NCBI GenBank assembly: GCA_001899085.1
Contig: MKVB01000003.1
Coordinates: forward strand, 485,961 to 527,964
Direction: 5' to 3'
Length of the DNA stretch: 42,004 bases
Origin: Devosia sp. 66-14
GTDB taxonomy: Bacteria; Pseudomonadota; Alphaproteobacteria; Rhizobiales; Devosiaceae
Positions 15,755 to 23,900 of the stretch are shown one piece after another; within the stretch, counting starts at the first letter, position 1; every line of letters starts with the position of its first letter. Made by a program: the position numbers and the translations under genes. The notes beneath the pieces are model-generated. The model had not been told where the DNA came from. It ran no database searches and saw only the letters and a program-made list of their open reading frames with translations.

Positions 15755-17659
15755 ATGAGCCAGTATCATCCGGTGCGTTTCGTCGATGTCCGCCTCGAGG
15801 GCGACTTCTGGAAGGAGCGGCTCGACACCGTGCTCGCCCGCACCATTCCCAGCCAGCACAAGAAGCTCGTCGAGTACGGCTATCTCAATTCGCTGAAGCT
15901 GCCCAATCCGCCGCCGCCGCTGCGCTTCCCGCGCCATGCCAACGGCTTTACCGTGCAGGTGTTCTGGGATTCCGACATCGGCAAGTGGATCGAGGCGGCG
16001 GCCTATGCGCTGAGCCACAAGCGCGACGCCGATATCGAGGACAAGATCGAGGCGATCGTCGACGATTTCGAGAAGGCGCAGGCGCCGGACGGCTATCTCA
16101 ACTGCTGGTATCTGGGGCGTGAGCCGGAGAAGCGCTGGTCGAACATGCGCGACAACCACGAGCTCTACAATGCCGGCCATATGCTGGAAGGCGCCATCGC
16201 CTATTACGAGACCACCGGCCGGCGGCGCTGGCTCGACATCATGGAGCGCTACGTCGAACACATCCGGCAGAATTTCGGCACCGGGCCGGGGCAGAAGCGC
16301 GGCTATTGCGGGCACCAGGAGATCGAGCTGGCGCTGATCAAGCTCTATCACCTGACCAAGGAGAAAAAGCACCTCGATCTCGCCGCCTATTTCATCAACG
16401 AGCGCGGCAACCCCAACCCGCACTATTTCGACGTCGAACGCGAGGAGCGCGAGAAGAAGGGCTGGGAGTGGCAGCGCTACGTGCAGGGCACCTACGAATA
16501 CAGCCAGTCGCACAAGCCGGTGCGGACGCAGGACAAGGTGGTCGGGCACGCGGTGCGCGCCATGTACATGTACACCGCGATGGCCGACCTTGCGGTCGAG
16601 CTCAACGATGCCGGCCTCAAGGCGGCGTGCGAGACGCTGTGGAAGGACGTGATGGAGACCAAGATGTATGTGACGGCGGGCCTCGGGCCGTCGGCGCATA
16701 ACGAGGGCTTCACCTTCGATTTCGACCTGCCGAACCAGACCGCCTATGCCGAGACCTGCGCCTCGGTGGCGCTGATCTTCTGGGCGCAGCGCATGCTGCA
16801 TCTCGATCTCGACGGCAAATATGCCGATGTGCTGGAGCGGGCGCTCTACAACGGCGCGCTCTCGGGCCTCAGCCGCGACGGCGAGCACTATTTCTACATG
16901 AACCCGCTCGAGAGCAACGGCACGCCGACCCGCTGGGACTGGCATACCTGCCCGTGCTGCACGATGAATGTCAGCCGGCTGGTCGCCTCGGTCGGCGGCT
17001 ACTTCGTCTCCACCGCACCCGACGGCATCGCCTTCCACCTTTATGGCGGCATCTCGAGCCAGCTCGATGTCGGCGGGACCGAAGTGGCGGTGCGCGAGGT
17101 CTCGAACTATCCGTGGTCGGGCGACATCGCCATCGAGATCGATCCGGCGGCGGAAAAGGCGTTCGACGTCAAGCTCCGCATCCCTGGCTGGTGCAACGGG
17201 GCGACGGCGAGGGTCAATGGCGAGGCGGTGCAGCTCAGCCCTGACAACGGCTATGCCACGATCCGTCGCACCTGGAAGAAGGGCGACAGGATCAGCCTCG
17301 AGCTGCCGATGCCGGTGGAACGGGTCTATGCCAATCCGCATGTTGTGATGGATGTCGGCCGGGTGGCGCTGACCCGCGGCCCGCTGGTCTACTGCCTCGA
17401 GGAGGCCGACAATCCTGGCGGCACGGTGCAGCGCTTCAAGCTGCCGCGGCAGAGCGAGATCGCCGTCAAGCCGTCGAACCTGTTCGACGGGATCATCCAG
17501 CTGACGGCCGGCGGCGAGGCCGTGGACGAAGCCGAGTTCACGCCGCTCTACCGCACCAGCCCACCCAGGCAGGCCCCGGCAACGCTGACCGCGCTGCCCT
17601 ACTATCTGTGGGCCAATCGCGGGCAGGGTTCGATGGTGGTGTGGATCCCGGAGACCTGA
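15755..17659 (+). CDS. GH127 beta-L-arabinofuranosidase
   Basis: A 634-residue glycoside hydrolase of family 127 (DUF1680). The family's zinc site and cysteine nucleophile are visible: ETC at residues 333-335 supplies a Glu and a Cys, and CPCC at 399-402 supplies the other two Cys. One of these is the nucleophile in the characterised HypBA1. An (alpha/alpha)6 barrel is followed by a beta-sandwich (LRIPGWCNGATARVNGE). There is no signal peptide, so it acts in the cytoplasm on imported oligosaccharide, releasing L-arabinofuranose. AAGAGGAG lies seven bases before the ATG. Some GH127 members have other furanoside specificities, so the exact sugar is not certain. Confidence 0.92.
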   Translation: MSQYHPVRFVDVRLEGDFWKERLDTVLARTIPSQHKKLVEYGYLNSLKLPNPPPPLRFPRHANGFTVQVFWDSDIGKWIEAAAYALSHKRDADIEDKIEAIVDDFEKAQAPDGYLNCWYLGREPEKRWSNMRDNHELYNAGHMLEGAIAYYETTGRRRWLDIMERYVEHIRQNFGTGPGQKRGYCGHQEIELALIKLYHLTKEKKHLDLAAYFINERGNPNPHYFDVEREEREKKGWEWQRYVQGTYEYSQSHKPVRTQDKVVGHAVRAMYMYTAMADLAVELNDAGLKAACETLWKDVMETKMYVTAGLGPSAHNEGFTFDFDLPNQTAYAETCASVALIFWAQRMLHLDLDGKYADVLERALYNGALSGLSRDGEHYFYMNPLESNGTPTRWDWHTCPCCTMNVSRLVASVGGYFVSTAPDGIAFHLYGGISSQLDVGGTEVAVREVSNYPWSGDIAIEIDPAAEKAFDVKLRIPGWCNGATARVNGEAVQLSPDNGYATIRRTWKKGDRISLELPMPVERVYANPHVVMDVGRVALTRGPLVYCLEEADNPGGTVQRFKLPRQSEIAVKPSNLFDGIIQLTAGGEAVDEAEFTPLYRTSPPRQAPATLTALPYYLWANRGQGSMVVWIPET

Positions 17660-17710
17660 GGACGAGGGGCGAATGCGTGGGGGCCGCGCGCCCCCATGCT
17701 GCACCACACG

Positions 17711-17811
17711 CCGGCGTCATTCCCGCGAAGGCGGGAACCCAGTGCGATCTTTCCACGTAACCGGCTTGGAGACATCCCACTAGGTTCCCGCCTTCGCGGG
17801 AATGACGCCGG
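17711..17811. repeat. Inverted pair of REP-like elements (family A)
   Basis: A 29-bp arm (17711-17739) is repeated perfectly in reverse complement at 17783-17811. Matching extends five bases inward with one mismatch. Each arm is itself a small palindrome built on TCCCGCGAAGGCGGGA. It lies between the convergent GH127 and FeeM-like genes, so it can also act as a terminator for both. Confidence 0.85.
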
Positions 17812-17834
17812 TGGTTTCGGGTGAGCCTCGGAGG

Positions 17835-18626
17835 TTACTCCGCCGCCTGGCCGCCGAACTGCGATTCCAGCAGTGCCCGCTCATAGGCGAGGCGCGAGCT
17901 GGCGCGCTGCGGGGCTTCGAAGTGCTCGTCCATGGCACGGGCGAACAGCTTCTCGCGCTCTTCCTCGGTCGACATGAAGAACGGGTAACGCCTGAGCGTT
18001 GCCGGCAGTTTGGTGTTGACGTAGGCGCCGTAGAGGGCGACCGGGAAGGCGAGGCCGGGGTAGACCCGCACGTCCGACATTTCCTCCGAGCCGAACACGC
18101 GACGGTAGAACGCCGTATGTTCTGGCCTGACCAGCGCCAGGCAGGCGTCGGCCTTGAAGAACAGCGACGCCATCACCGCGATCCTGAGGGTCAGGAACGG
18201 CAGCGCCGGGTAGGCGAGCGAGGCTTCGTAATCGGCAGTGAAGCGCGAAGGATCGATGAAGGTTTCGCCGCGTGCGAGCAGCGGCCCCAGTACATCGGGG
18301 CAGCTTTTCATCGACGGACCGAAAGGATGTTTGGCGCTCACATGGTGCAGCCGGATAGAGCTGACCAGTTCTCCGTCGATGTGAACACCAAAACTCATGC
18401 CGTTTGGTGCAGTGTCGAGGTCATCGACAACTATACCGGCATCGTTGAACGGCACGGATTCTTCGCGACGATAAGCTTCGTAGCGCAACCGATAGATCGG
18501 ATTGTCGGTGACGTCCATGCGTACACGGGAATATTCGACGCGGTCGAGTATCTCCATGAGCGTGCCGGCGAAGCGAGACACCGGAGCAGCTGACGTCGCT
18601 GCCGAACCTTCCACGTCCGAACGCAT
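17835..18626 (-). CDS. FeeM-like N-acyl amino acid synthase domain protein
   Basis: A 263-residue GNAT-fold protein resembling the FeeM / autoinducer-synthase group, which joins acyl-ACP chains to amino acids. Supporting blocks are YRLRYEAYRREESVPFNDAGI (the 'R..Y' entry motif), SFGVHIDGELVSSIRLHHV, and FIDPSRFTADYEASLAYPALPFLTLRIAV. The last is the 'DxSRF' stretch shared with LuxI-type synthases. A C-terminal helical tail follows. GCGGAG lies six bases before the ATG. The next gene upstream on the same strand encodes a GGDEF-EAL protein, 153 bp away. Membership is by motif recall; product and acyl chain are unknown. Confidence 0.62.
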   Translation of the reverse strand: MRSDVEGSAATSAAPVSRFAGTLMEILDRVEYSRVRMDVTDNPIYRLRYEAYRREESVPFNDAGIVVDDLDTAPNGMSFGVHIDGELVSSIRLHHVSAKHPFGPSMKSCPDVLGPLLARGETFIDPSRFTADYEASLAYPALPFLTLRIAVMASLFFKADACLALVRPEHTAFYRRVFGSEEMSDVRVYPGLAFPVALYGAYVNTKLPATLRRYPFFMSTEEEREKLFARAMDEHFEAPQRASSRLAYERALLESQFGGQAAE

Positions 18627-18745
18627 AGGGAACTCCGCAACTTTCGAGAGGAGTTTAACCTTTCATTAGCCATAATAAAATTGCGAAATGCGCACGGGCG
18701 CCGCGCCTCTTACGCATAAGCCCGCAACGGAGCTTGCGCAGTTCA

Positions 18746-18760
18746 GAATCATGCTGATTC
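18746..18760. promoter_or_regulatory. Small palindrome upstream of the FeeM-like gene
   Basis: GAATCA-TGC-TGATTC is a perfect 6-bp inverted repeat with a 3-base centre, about 120 bp before the FeeM-like start and just after the GGDEF-EAL stop. The gap is unusually AT-rich (18655-18690) for this genome, which fits a promoter region. Possible operator, unproven. Confidence 0.3.
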
Positions 18761-18779
18761 CAGAAAGCGTTAGGTTTTC

Positions 18780-21110
18780 TTAACCACGTTTGCGGTTTGC
18801 CGTCCCGACGGTCACCACCCGCTCGAGGGTGGCGCGCGCCGCCATGCGGGCGATCAGCTCGGCCACTTCGCGACGCGGCAGCGGCACGCCGAACAGGTAG
18901 CCCTGGATCTGGTCGACCTTGGAGTGCTCGGCGATCAGGTTGAGCTGTTCCTCGGTCTCGACGCCCTCGGCGGTGACGGTCAGGTTGATGTCCTTGCCGA
19001 GCTGGGCGACGTTCGAAAGCAGCTTCAGCGAGCGCGGGTTCTCGGCAATGTCCATGACGAAGCTGCGGTCGATCTTCAGCTTGGTGAAGGGCAGGGCCTG
19101 CAGGTAGCTCAGCGACGAGTAGCCGGTGCCGAAATCGTCGAGCGCGATGCCGATGCCCTGCTTGGCGAGCTTGGCGAGGATCTTGGTGGCAGCGGCGCGT
19201 TCCTCGATGACCGCGGTCTCGGTGACCTCGATCTCGAGCCGGTGCGGGGCGAGGCCCGAACTCGAGAGCGCCGTCTTCACCATGCCTGCGACGTCGGCAT
19301 TGCGGAAGTCGCGGGCCGAGATGTTGACCGACACCGAGACTTCCTCGGGCCAGTTGCGGCATTCGGCCGTGGCGGTCGCCAGCACCCAGCGGCTGATCTC
19401 GGAGATGAGGCCGGTTTCCTCGGCGATCGGAATGAACAGCGAGGGCGGGATCGAACCCAGTTCCGGGTGGTGCCAGCGCGCCAGGGCCTCGCAGCTCACC
19501 ACGCGCTTGCTCTGCAGGTCGACGATCGGCTGGAAAACCAGCGACAGGGCGCCATCGGCCACCGTCTGCTTCAGCTCGGCCTTCAGCCGCTGGCGGTAGC
19601 GGTAGTCGGTGTCCATCTCGTCGTGGAACACCTGGCTGCGGCCCTTGCCGAGCGCCTTGGCCTTGTAGAGCGCCAGGTCTGCCTTGGTCATCAGCGCGTC
19701 GAGATCGTCGCTGCCGTCGGTCAGCGTCACCACGCCGACCGAGACGTTGACCGAGAACACTTCGCCTTCGACCTCGAACGGGCCGCGGAAGCCGCCGAGA
19801 ATTGCCTCGGGGTCGGTGACGGTGTCGCCCAGCTGCACGCCGCCGGAGCGATAGACCACGTATTCATCGCCACCCAGGCGGGCGACGAGGCTGTCACGGC
19901 CGAGCACGCGGGTCAGCCGTTCCGACGTTTCGATCAGCACGCGGTCGCCGATCAGGTGACCCATGGTGTCGTTGACATGCTTGAAGTCGTCGATGTCGAC
20001 GATCATCAGCATGGCCATGTCGTTGGGGCGCTTGTCGCCGTGGTGGCGCCGGCGCTCGAGATCGGCCTCGACCTGCTCGGTGAAGTAGGCGCGGTTCGGC
20101 AGCCCGGTCAGGGTGTCGTAATGCGCCATGTAGTTGATGCGCTCTTCGGCTTTGACGCGCTCGGTGATGTCTTCGAACAGCAGCACGGTCTTGTCGAGCC
20201 GCGACGACACGGTGACTTCGTAGAACTGGCCGTCGGACAGGCGAAGCACCACCTTGCCGCCGTCGCCGGCGTCGACCGTATCCATCAACTGGCTGGCCGA
20301 GCGCTGCGGAATGGTGCCGCGCGCGGCGGACGCCGAGATCATCGCGGCGAACGGCCGGCCGGCCCAGTTGCCGGGCATGAAGCTCGAGAACACCAGCTCG
20401 GCGCGATCGTTGGCGACGGCGATGAGGCCGTTCTCGTCGAGCATGCACAGGCCATGCTGCATGGTTTCGAGCGCCGTATCGAGTTCGGAGGCGAGGCGCG
20501 TAGCCTCGATGCGACCGTGCACGGCACGCAGCAGGATGGCGCGGATATTGGCCGATACCTTGCGCAGCGATACCACGAAGGCGATCAGCACCACGCTCAG
20601 CGCGGCCGTGTGGATGGCGCCGTCGAACAGCATGCCGACGGCCATGCCGGTGCCCATCAGCGCCACCTGGCTGGTGACCAGCCGGTCGATGGCGAAATTG
20701 CGCCCGGCAACGCCGATCATCACCGCGACGGTGACCGAGAGCGAGCTCATCTCGGCGAACGGGGTGTTCACCACGAGGAAGCTGTAGCTCATCCAGAAGC
20801 CGTAGAGCGCCGCGATGGCGGCGGCGCCAATGGTGGCGCGCAGCTCCCAGCGGGTAGCGGTGGGCACGTCCTCGTCGGTCAGGTCGGCGCGTTCGAAGGC
20901 GCGCATGTCGATGTCGCGCGCCACCCCGACCAGCACGAAGCCGATGGCGATGGCGAGCAGCACCCATGAGTTGCCTTCGATGCCGGCCACGGCAGCGACA
21001 AGCGCCGACGACAGCGCGCCAAGCATCATGACGCGCCGGTCCGCGTAAAGCGACCGGATCATCGAAACATAATCGACAGGCGGCAGTGACTTGTGCGCTG
21101 GCTCGAACAT
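18780..21110 (-). CDS. Membrane PAS-GGDEF-EAL cyclic-di-GMP protein
   Basis: A 776-residue protein that can make and/or break cyclic di-GMP. About six membrane helices fill residues 25-190, a PAS-like domain covers about 215-320, GGDEF about 325-490, and EAL about 510-760. The cyclase site is GGDEY (413-417), a tolerated variant, and the inhibitory RxxD site before it is absent. The EAL half keeps EALARW (541), NISARDF, EVTET, DDFGTGYSSLSYL, KIDRSFV and the late Glu (EGVETEEQL), so phosphodiesterase activity is plausible. The ATG at 21110 is preferred, with GGTGAGG just upstream; TTG 21122 and GTG 21119 are alternatives. Confidence 0.92.
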   Translation of the reverse strand: MFEPAHKSLPPVDYVSMIRSLYADRRVMMLGALSSALVAAVAGIEGNSWVLLAIAIGFVLVGVARDIDMRAFERADLTDEDVPTATRWELRATIGAAAIAALYGFWMSYSFLVVNTPFAEMSSLSVTVAVMIGVAGRNFAIDRLVTSQVALMGTGMAVGMLFDGAIHTAALSVVLIAFVVSLRKVSANIRAILLRAVHGRIEATRLASELDTALETMQHGLCMLDENGLIAVANDRAELVFSSFMPGNWAGRPFAAMISASAARGTIPQRSASQLMDTVDAGDGGKVVLRLSDGQFYEVTVSSRLDKTVLLFEDITERVKAEERINYMAHYDTLTGLPNRAYFTEQVEADLERRRHHGDKRPNDMAMLMIVDIDDFKHVNDTMGHLIGDRVLIETSERLTRVLGRDSLVARLGGDEYVVYRSGGVQLGDTVTDPEAILGGFRGPFEVEGEVFSVNVSVGVVTLTDGSDDLDALMTKADLALYKAKALGKGRSQVFHDEMDTDYRYRQRLKAELKQTVADGALSLVFQPIVDLQSKRVVSCEALARWHHPELGSIPPSLFIPIAEETGLISEISRWVLATATAECRNWPEEVSVSVNISARDFRNADVAGMVKTALSSSGLAPHRLEIEVTETAVIEERAAATKILAKLAKQGIGIALDDFGTGYSSLSYLQALPFTKLKIDRSFVMDIAENPRSLKLLSNVAQLGKDINLTVTAEGVETEEQLNLIAEHSKVDQIQGYLFGVPLPRREVAELIARMAARATLERVVTVGTANRKRG

Positions 21111-21309
21111 AGACCTCACCAAGGTGTGATGATCTTGCCCGGCGAGGCGTTAATGCCTGCTTTCAGGGCAGTGTGCGGCGACAGCCAAGCGCCGTCCGGC
21201 ACGCGGTTCCGACGCCCCAAACGCTCGGAATGGTTTATGTTTGGTTGGCCCGATCGATGGCAATCGCCCGGTGGGCGGCTGCCCGCTGCGGAACGGCCCG
21301 ACATGACGC

Positions 21310-21753
21310 TCACTCGGCCAGCTTCGCCAGCGCCGCCTGCAAGGCCTCGAACGCCTCCGGCCCGAGCTTGTCGCGGTATTGTTGTTCGATGGCGCGTTTC
21401 ACCCGGTTGCGTTCGGCGAAGTCGGCGAGCCCCAATTGGGTGAGCACGATCCGCTTGGCGCGACCGTCTTCCGGATCGGGCACGCGCTCGACCACTCCCT
21501 GCGCCTCCAGCTGATCGACCAGTTGCTGTACGGCCTGCTTGCTGAGGCCCATGCGCTCGGTCAGCACGGCCTGCGAAATGCCCGAAGGGCCCAGATGGGC
21601 CAGCACGTCACCGGCGGCGCTCTGGTGCCAGGGATAGCCGCGCGCCGCCAGCTCGTTCCGCATGCGGCTGCGCCATTGATGCGCGGCGCGCCAGAGCGCC
21701 AGGCCGATGTGATCGATGCTGCTCAGGTCGATGTCGTCAAGCTGCTTGACCAA
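21310..21753 (-). CDS. MarR-family transcriptional regulator (TTG start)
   Basis: A 147-residue MarR protein, normal family length. The winged helix contains SGISQAVLTERMGLSKQAVQQLVDQLEAQGVVERVPDPEDGRAKRIVLT, with the wing DPEDGRAKR typical of the family. The start is placed at TTG 21753, with GAGAAG six bases upstream. The frame stays open beyond it, but the codons there encode the operator repeat itself. One palindrome overlaps the first codons and another lies 39 bp upstream, so it probably represses itself and the divergent gene at 21838. The ligand is unknown. Confidence 0.87.
   Translation of the reverse strand: MVKQLDDIDLSSIDHIGLALWRAAHQWRSRMRNELAARGYPWHQSAAGDVLAHLGPSGISQAVLTERMGLSKQAVQQLVDQLEAQGVVERVPDPEDGRAKRIVLTQLGLADFAERNRVKRAIEQQYRDKLGPEAFEALQAALAKLAE
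21736..21750. promoter_or_regulatory. MarR operator candidate 1, GTCAAGCTGCTTGAC
   Basis: A perfect 15-bp palindrome (7-bp arms, one central base) at the very start of the MarR coding region. Its right half supplies the TTGAC of a possible -35 element for the divergent gene. Identical to the site at 21775-21789. Confidence 0.75.
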
Positions 21754-21774
21754 ATGTCTTCTCGGCGATAGATC
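21746..21774 (+). promoter_or_regulatory. Promoter candidate between the twin operators
   Basis: TTGACC (21746-21751) and TAGATC (21769-21774) are separated by 17 bases on the plus strand. This predicts transcription from about 21782 towards the gene at 21838. The -35 overlaps operator 1 and the start point falls inside operator 2, an ideal layout for repression. Confidence 0.5.
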
Positions 21775-21789
21775 GTCAAGCTGCTTGAC
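21775..21789. promoter_or_regulatory. MarR operator candidate 2, GTCAAGCTGCTTGAC
   Basis: A second exact copy of the 15-bp palindrome, 39 bp (just under four helical turns) from the first. On the minus strand its TTGAC could serve as a -35 for the MarR gene, though no good -10 follows. Confidence 0.75.
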
Positions 21790-21837
21790 TAGCACGGCAG
21801 GTCGCCGGTCGCCAGCGGGCTCACAAAGGATGCACAG

Positions 21838-22158
21838 ATGATCATCACGGATCGAAACACGCTCGGCGTGCTGCTGATCGGCAGCACGCATTACCTCGAG
21901 ATGGCGCCCGGCCAGGAGGCGGCGATCTACTATCGCACCGCCGATGACGCCCATATGGCGCTGCCCGACGGCACGCGCCGCACCGGAAAGTGGCGGATCA
22001 CCGATACCGGCTATCACGTCGACTGGACCGATGGGCCGAGCGCCGGCTGGCAGATCGATGCCGAGCCGGGCCGTATCGGCTATGTCGATGCCGGTGGGGT
22101 GGAACGGGCGCGGGTGTCACGCATCGTGCCGGGCGATGCCGCGGCGCTGGCGGCCTGA
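21838..22158 (+). CDS. Unknown 106-residue protein under likely MarR control
   Basis: A small soluble protein starting MIITDRNTLGVLLIGSTHYLEMAPGQEAAIYYRTADDAHM, which I do not recognise. The pattern is all-beta. GTRRTGKWRITDTGYHVDWTDGPSAGWQ reads like a lipocalin- or stress-protein-type sheet, in which short strands carry conserved Trp and Gly residues. It has no signal peptide, membrane helix or cysteine. AAAGGA precedes the ATG by seven bases. It is transcribed divergently from the MarR gene across two operator-like palindromes, and a strong stem-loop follows its stop. It is therefore probably a one-gene transcription unit induced by the MarR ligand. Confidence 0.72.
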   Translation: MIITDRNTLGVLLIGSTHYLEMAPGQEAAIYYRTADDAHMALPDGTRRTGKWRITDTGYHVDWTDGPSAGWQIDAEPGRIGYVDAGGVERARVSRIVPGDAAALAA

Positions 22159-22170
22159 CTGCCGCACCGA

Positions 22171-22200
22171 TGTCCGGCGTCCGTGGCAGGACGCCGGGCA
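22171..22200 (+). terminator. Strong stem-loop after the 106-residue gene
   Basis: A 12-bp stem (core CCGGCGTCC / GGACGCCGG, extended outward with one G·T pair) closes a 6-base loop GTGGCA. It begins 12 bases after the stop and is followed by CTTTG, not a long T-run. Likely terminator of the MarR-controlled unit. Confidence 0.65.
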
Positions 22201-22266
22201 CTTTGCCACGGATCGGGCGTTATGCGGCCGCAGTCTCCCGACTCATTGCACATGAGGAAAGACATT

Positions 22267-22557
22267 ATGGTCGAAAAGCTCGAGCCCGCCGCGCGTGAAG
22301 CCGCCTTGTTGAAGCTCAACGGCTGGATCTACGATCCGCAGGCCGACGCGATCAGCCACGACTTCAAGTTCAAGAGCTTTTCCGAAGCCTTCTCGTTCAT
22401 GACCCGCGTGGCGTTGGCGGCCGAGAAGATGGACCACCATCCCGAATGGTCGAACGTCTACAACAAGGTGCGGATCACGCTCACCACCCACGCGGCCGGC
22501 GGGCTGACCGAAAAGGACGTCAGGCTCGCCGAAAAGATCGATCGGGTCATGATCTGA
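22267..22557 (+). CDS. phhB: 4a-hydroxytetrahydrobiopterin dehydratase (pterin-4a-carbinolamine dehydratase)
   Basis: A 96-residue PCD/DCoH protein that dehydrates 4a-hydroxytetrahydropterin, regenerating the cofactor of aromatic amino acid hydroxylases. The signature [22 protein letters not shown] followed by GGLTEKD carries the catalytic histidines. GAGGAAAG sits just upstream of the ATG at 22267; an ATG five codons earlier is possible. No phenylalanine hydroxylase gene is adjacent, and many bacteria keep PCD for pterin recycling elsewhere. Identification is secure. Confidence 0.93.
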   Translation: MVEKLEPAAREAALLKLNGWIYDPQADAISHDFKFKSFSEAFSFMTRVALAAEKMDHHPEWSNVYNKVRITLTTHAAGGLTEKDVRLAEKIDRVMI

Positions 22558-22696
22558 CCTGCACCGGTGTCCCCGGGGCAGTGCTCGCCAAAGGCGGGCA
22601 ACCACGTGTGGCGATGCCCGCCGGAACGGAGACCCGGCTCCGGGGCTTTGCCGGCGGGACGGCTTGTTCCATGATGATCGTCGGGAGGGCAGCGAG

Positions 22697-23704
22697 ATGC
22701 AGGCAGCGCGGCTACATGCGCCGGGACGGATGATCCTCGAGGAGGTGCCGCGGCCGGTACCGGGGCCACACGACCTGCTGGTGCGGGTCGAGGCGTGCGG
22801 CCTCTGCGGCTCGGACCGCCACATGTTCCGCGGCGAATTCCCCACGGCCAAGCCGGTGACGCTCGGGCACGAGTTCTCCGGCATCGTCGAGGAGGCGGGG
22901 GCCGCGGTCGACGGCTTTGCGATCGGCACCCGCGTTACCGGCGACCCGAACATTTCCTGCGGCGGGTGCGAGCCCTGCCTCGCCGGCCGGCCCAATCTCT
23001 GCGCCGGCCTCAGCGCCATCGGCGTGCATCGCGACGGCGGCTTTGCCGAATACGTGCTGGTGCCGGCGGGGCAGGCGGTGGCGCTGCCGGCGGGGCTCGA
23101 TCGGCTGCACGGAGCGTTCTGCGAACCGGTCTCGTGCTGCCTGCATGCCATCGACGTGGCGCGTATCCCGACCGGCGCCTCGGTGGTGATCCTGGGCGGC
23201 GGGGTGATCGGCCTGCTGATGGTCGAGCTGGCGCGGCTGGCCGGCGCGGGCACCGTGGTGCTGTCCACCCGGCAGGCGCCGCGTCGGGCGCTGGCGCTGG
23301 AGCTCGGCGCGCATCACGCGGTCGATGCCGGCGCCGATCCGGTCGCGGCGATCGGAGCCATCCTGCCCCGCGGCGCCGACGTGGTGTTCGAGTGCGCCGG
23401 CGTCGGCGAGACGGTGCGGCAGTCGATCGCGGTGGCGCGGCGGGGCGGCACGGTGGTGCTGTTCGGGGTGGTGCCGGAAGGCGAACAGGTGGCGCTGGCG
23501 CCATTCGAGCTGCTCACCAAGGAGCTGCGGCTCGAAAGCGCCTGGCTCAACCCGCTGACCCATCCGCGCGCCGCCGAACTGATCGCGGTCGAGGCGCTGT
23601 CGCTCGACCGGCTGATCACCCGCACCATCCGCCTCGACGAGGTGCCGGCGGCGATCGCCGGGGCGCCGCAGTTCGGCGAGATCAAGCTGGTGATGGCCGG
23701 CTGA
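22697..23704 (+). CDS. Zinc-dependent medium-chain alcohol dehydrogenase
   Basis: A 335-residue MDR dehydrogenase of the sorbitol/threonine dehydrogenase-like branch. Catalytic zinc ligands are visible in CGLCGSD (Cys37) and GHEF (His58-Glu59). The structural zinc site is CGGCEPCLAGRPNLC (about 96-110). The Rossmann motif is ILGGGVIGLL (about 168-177), and the following sequence (STRQAPRR rather than an acidic residue at the second-strand end) leaves NAD versus NADP open. The substrate is probably a polyol or sugar alcohol but cannot be assigned. GGGAGGG lies about seven bases before the ATG at 22697; inverted CCCGCCGG/CCGGCGGG arms (22617-22658) lie in the leader. Confidence 0.88.
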   Translation: MQAARLHAPGRMILEEVPRPVPGPHDLLVRVEACGLCGSDRHMFRGEFPTAKPVTLGHEFSGIVEEAGAAVDGFAIGTRVTGDPNISCGGCEPCLAGRPNLCAGLSAIGVHRDGGFAEYVLVPAGQAVALPAGLDRLHGAFCEPVSCCLHAIDVARIPTGASVVILGGGVIGLLMVELARLAGAGTVVLSTRQAPRRALALELGAHHAVDAGADPVAAIGAILPRGADVVFECAGVGETVRQSIAVARRGGTVVLFGVVPEGEQVALAPFELLTKELRLESAWLNPLTHPRAAELIAVEALSLDRLITRTIRLDEVPAAIAGAPQFGEIKLVMAG

Positions 23705-23900
23705 ACGGCCGCCCGGTGCGGCCGGCGCAGGTCGCCACGCCCGCTGTCGACGAAAGTCGGGCCCCGATCGGCGGCATACACATGATTTTGCCGCAGTTTT
23801 CCCGGTTCCATTGGTTGCAGAGGGACCAAGGATGCCCCATCTTCGGAGCTCTCACCGTTTTCAACCAGCTGCAGGGTAATTCCCGCCGGAGGTTTCGCCG

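Noticed and set aside
18924-20969. A 681-codon plus-strand frame opposite the GGDEF-EAL gene
   Set aside because: Antisense to conserved GGDEF and EAL motifs; composition typical of a shadow frame.
21751-21837. Longer MarR start upstream of TTG 21753
   Set aside because: The extra codons only translate the second operator copy and the leader, and no ribosome site precedes them.
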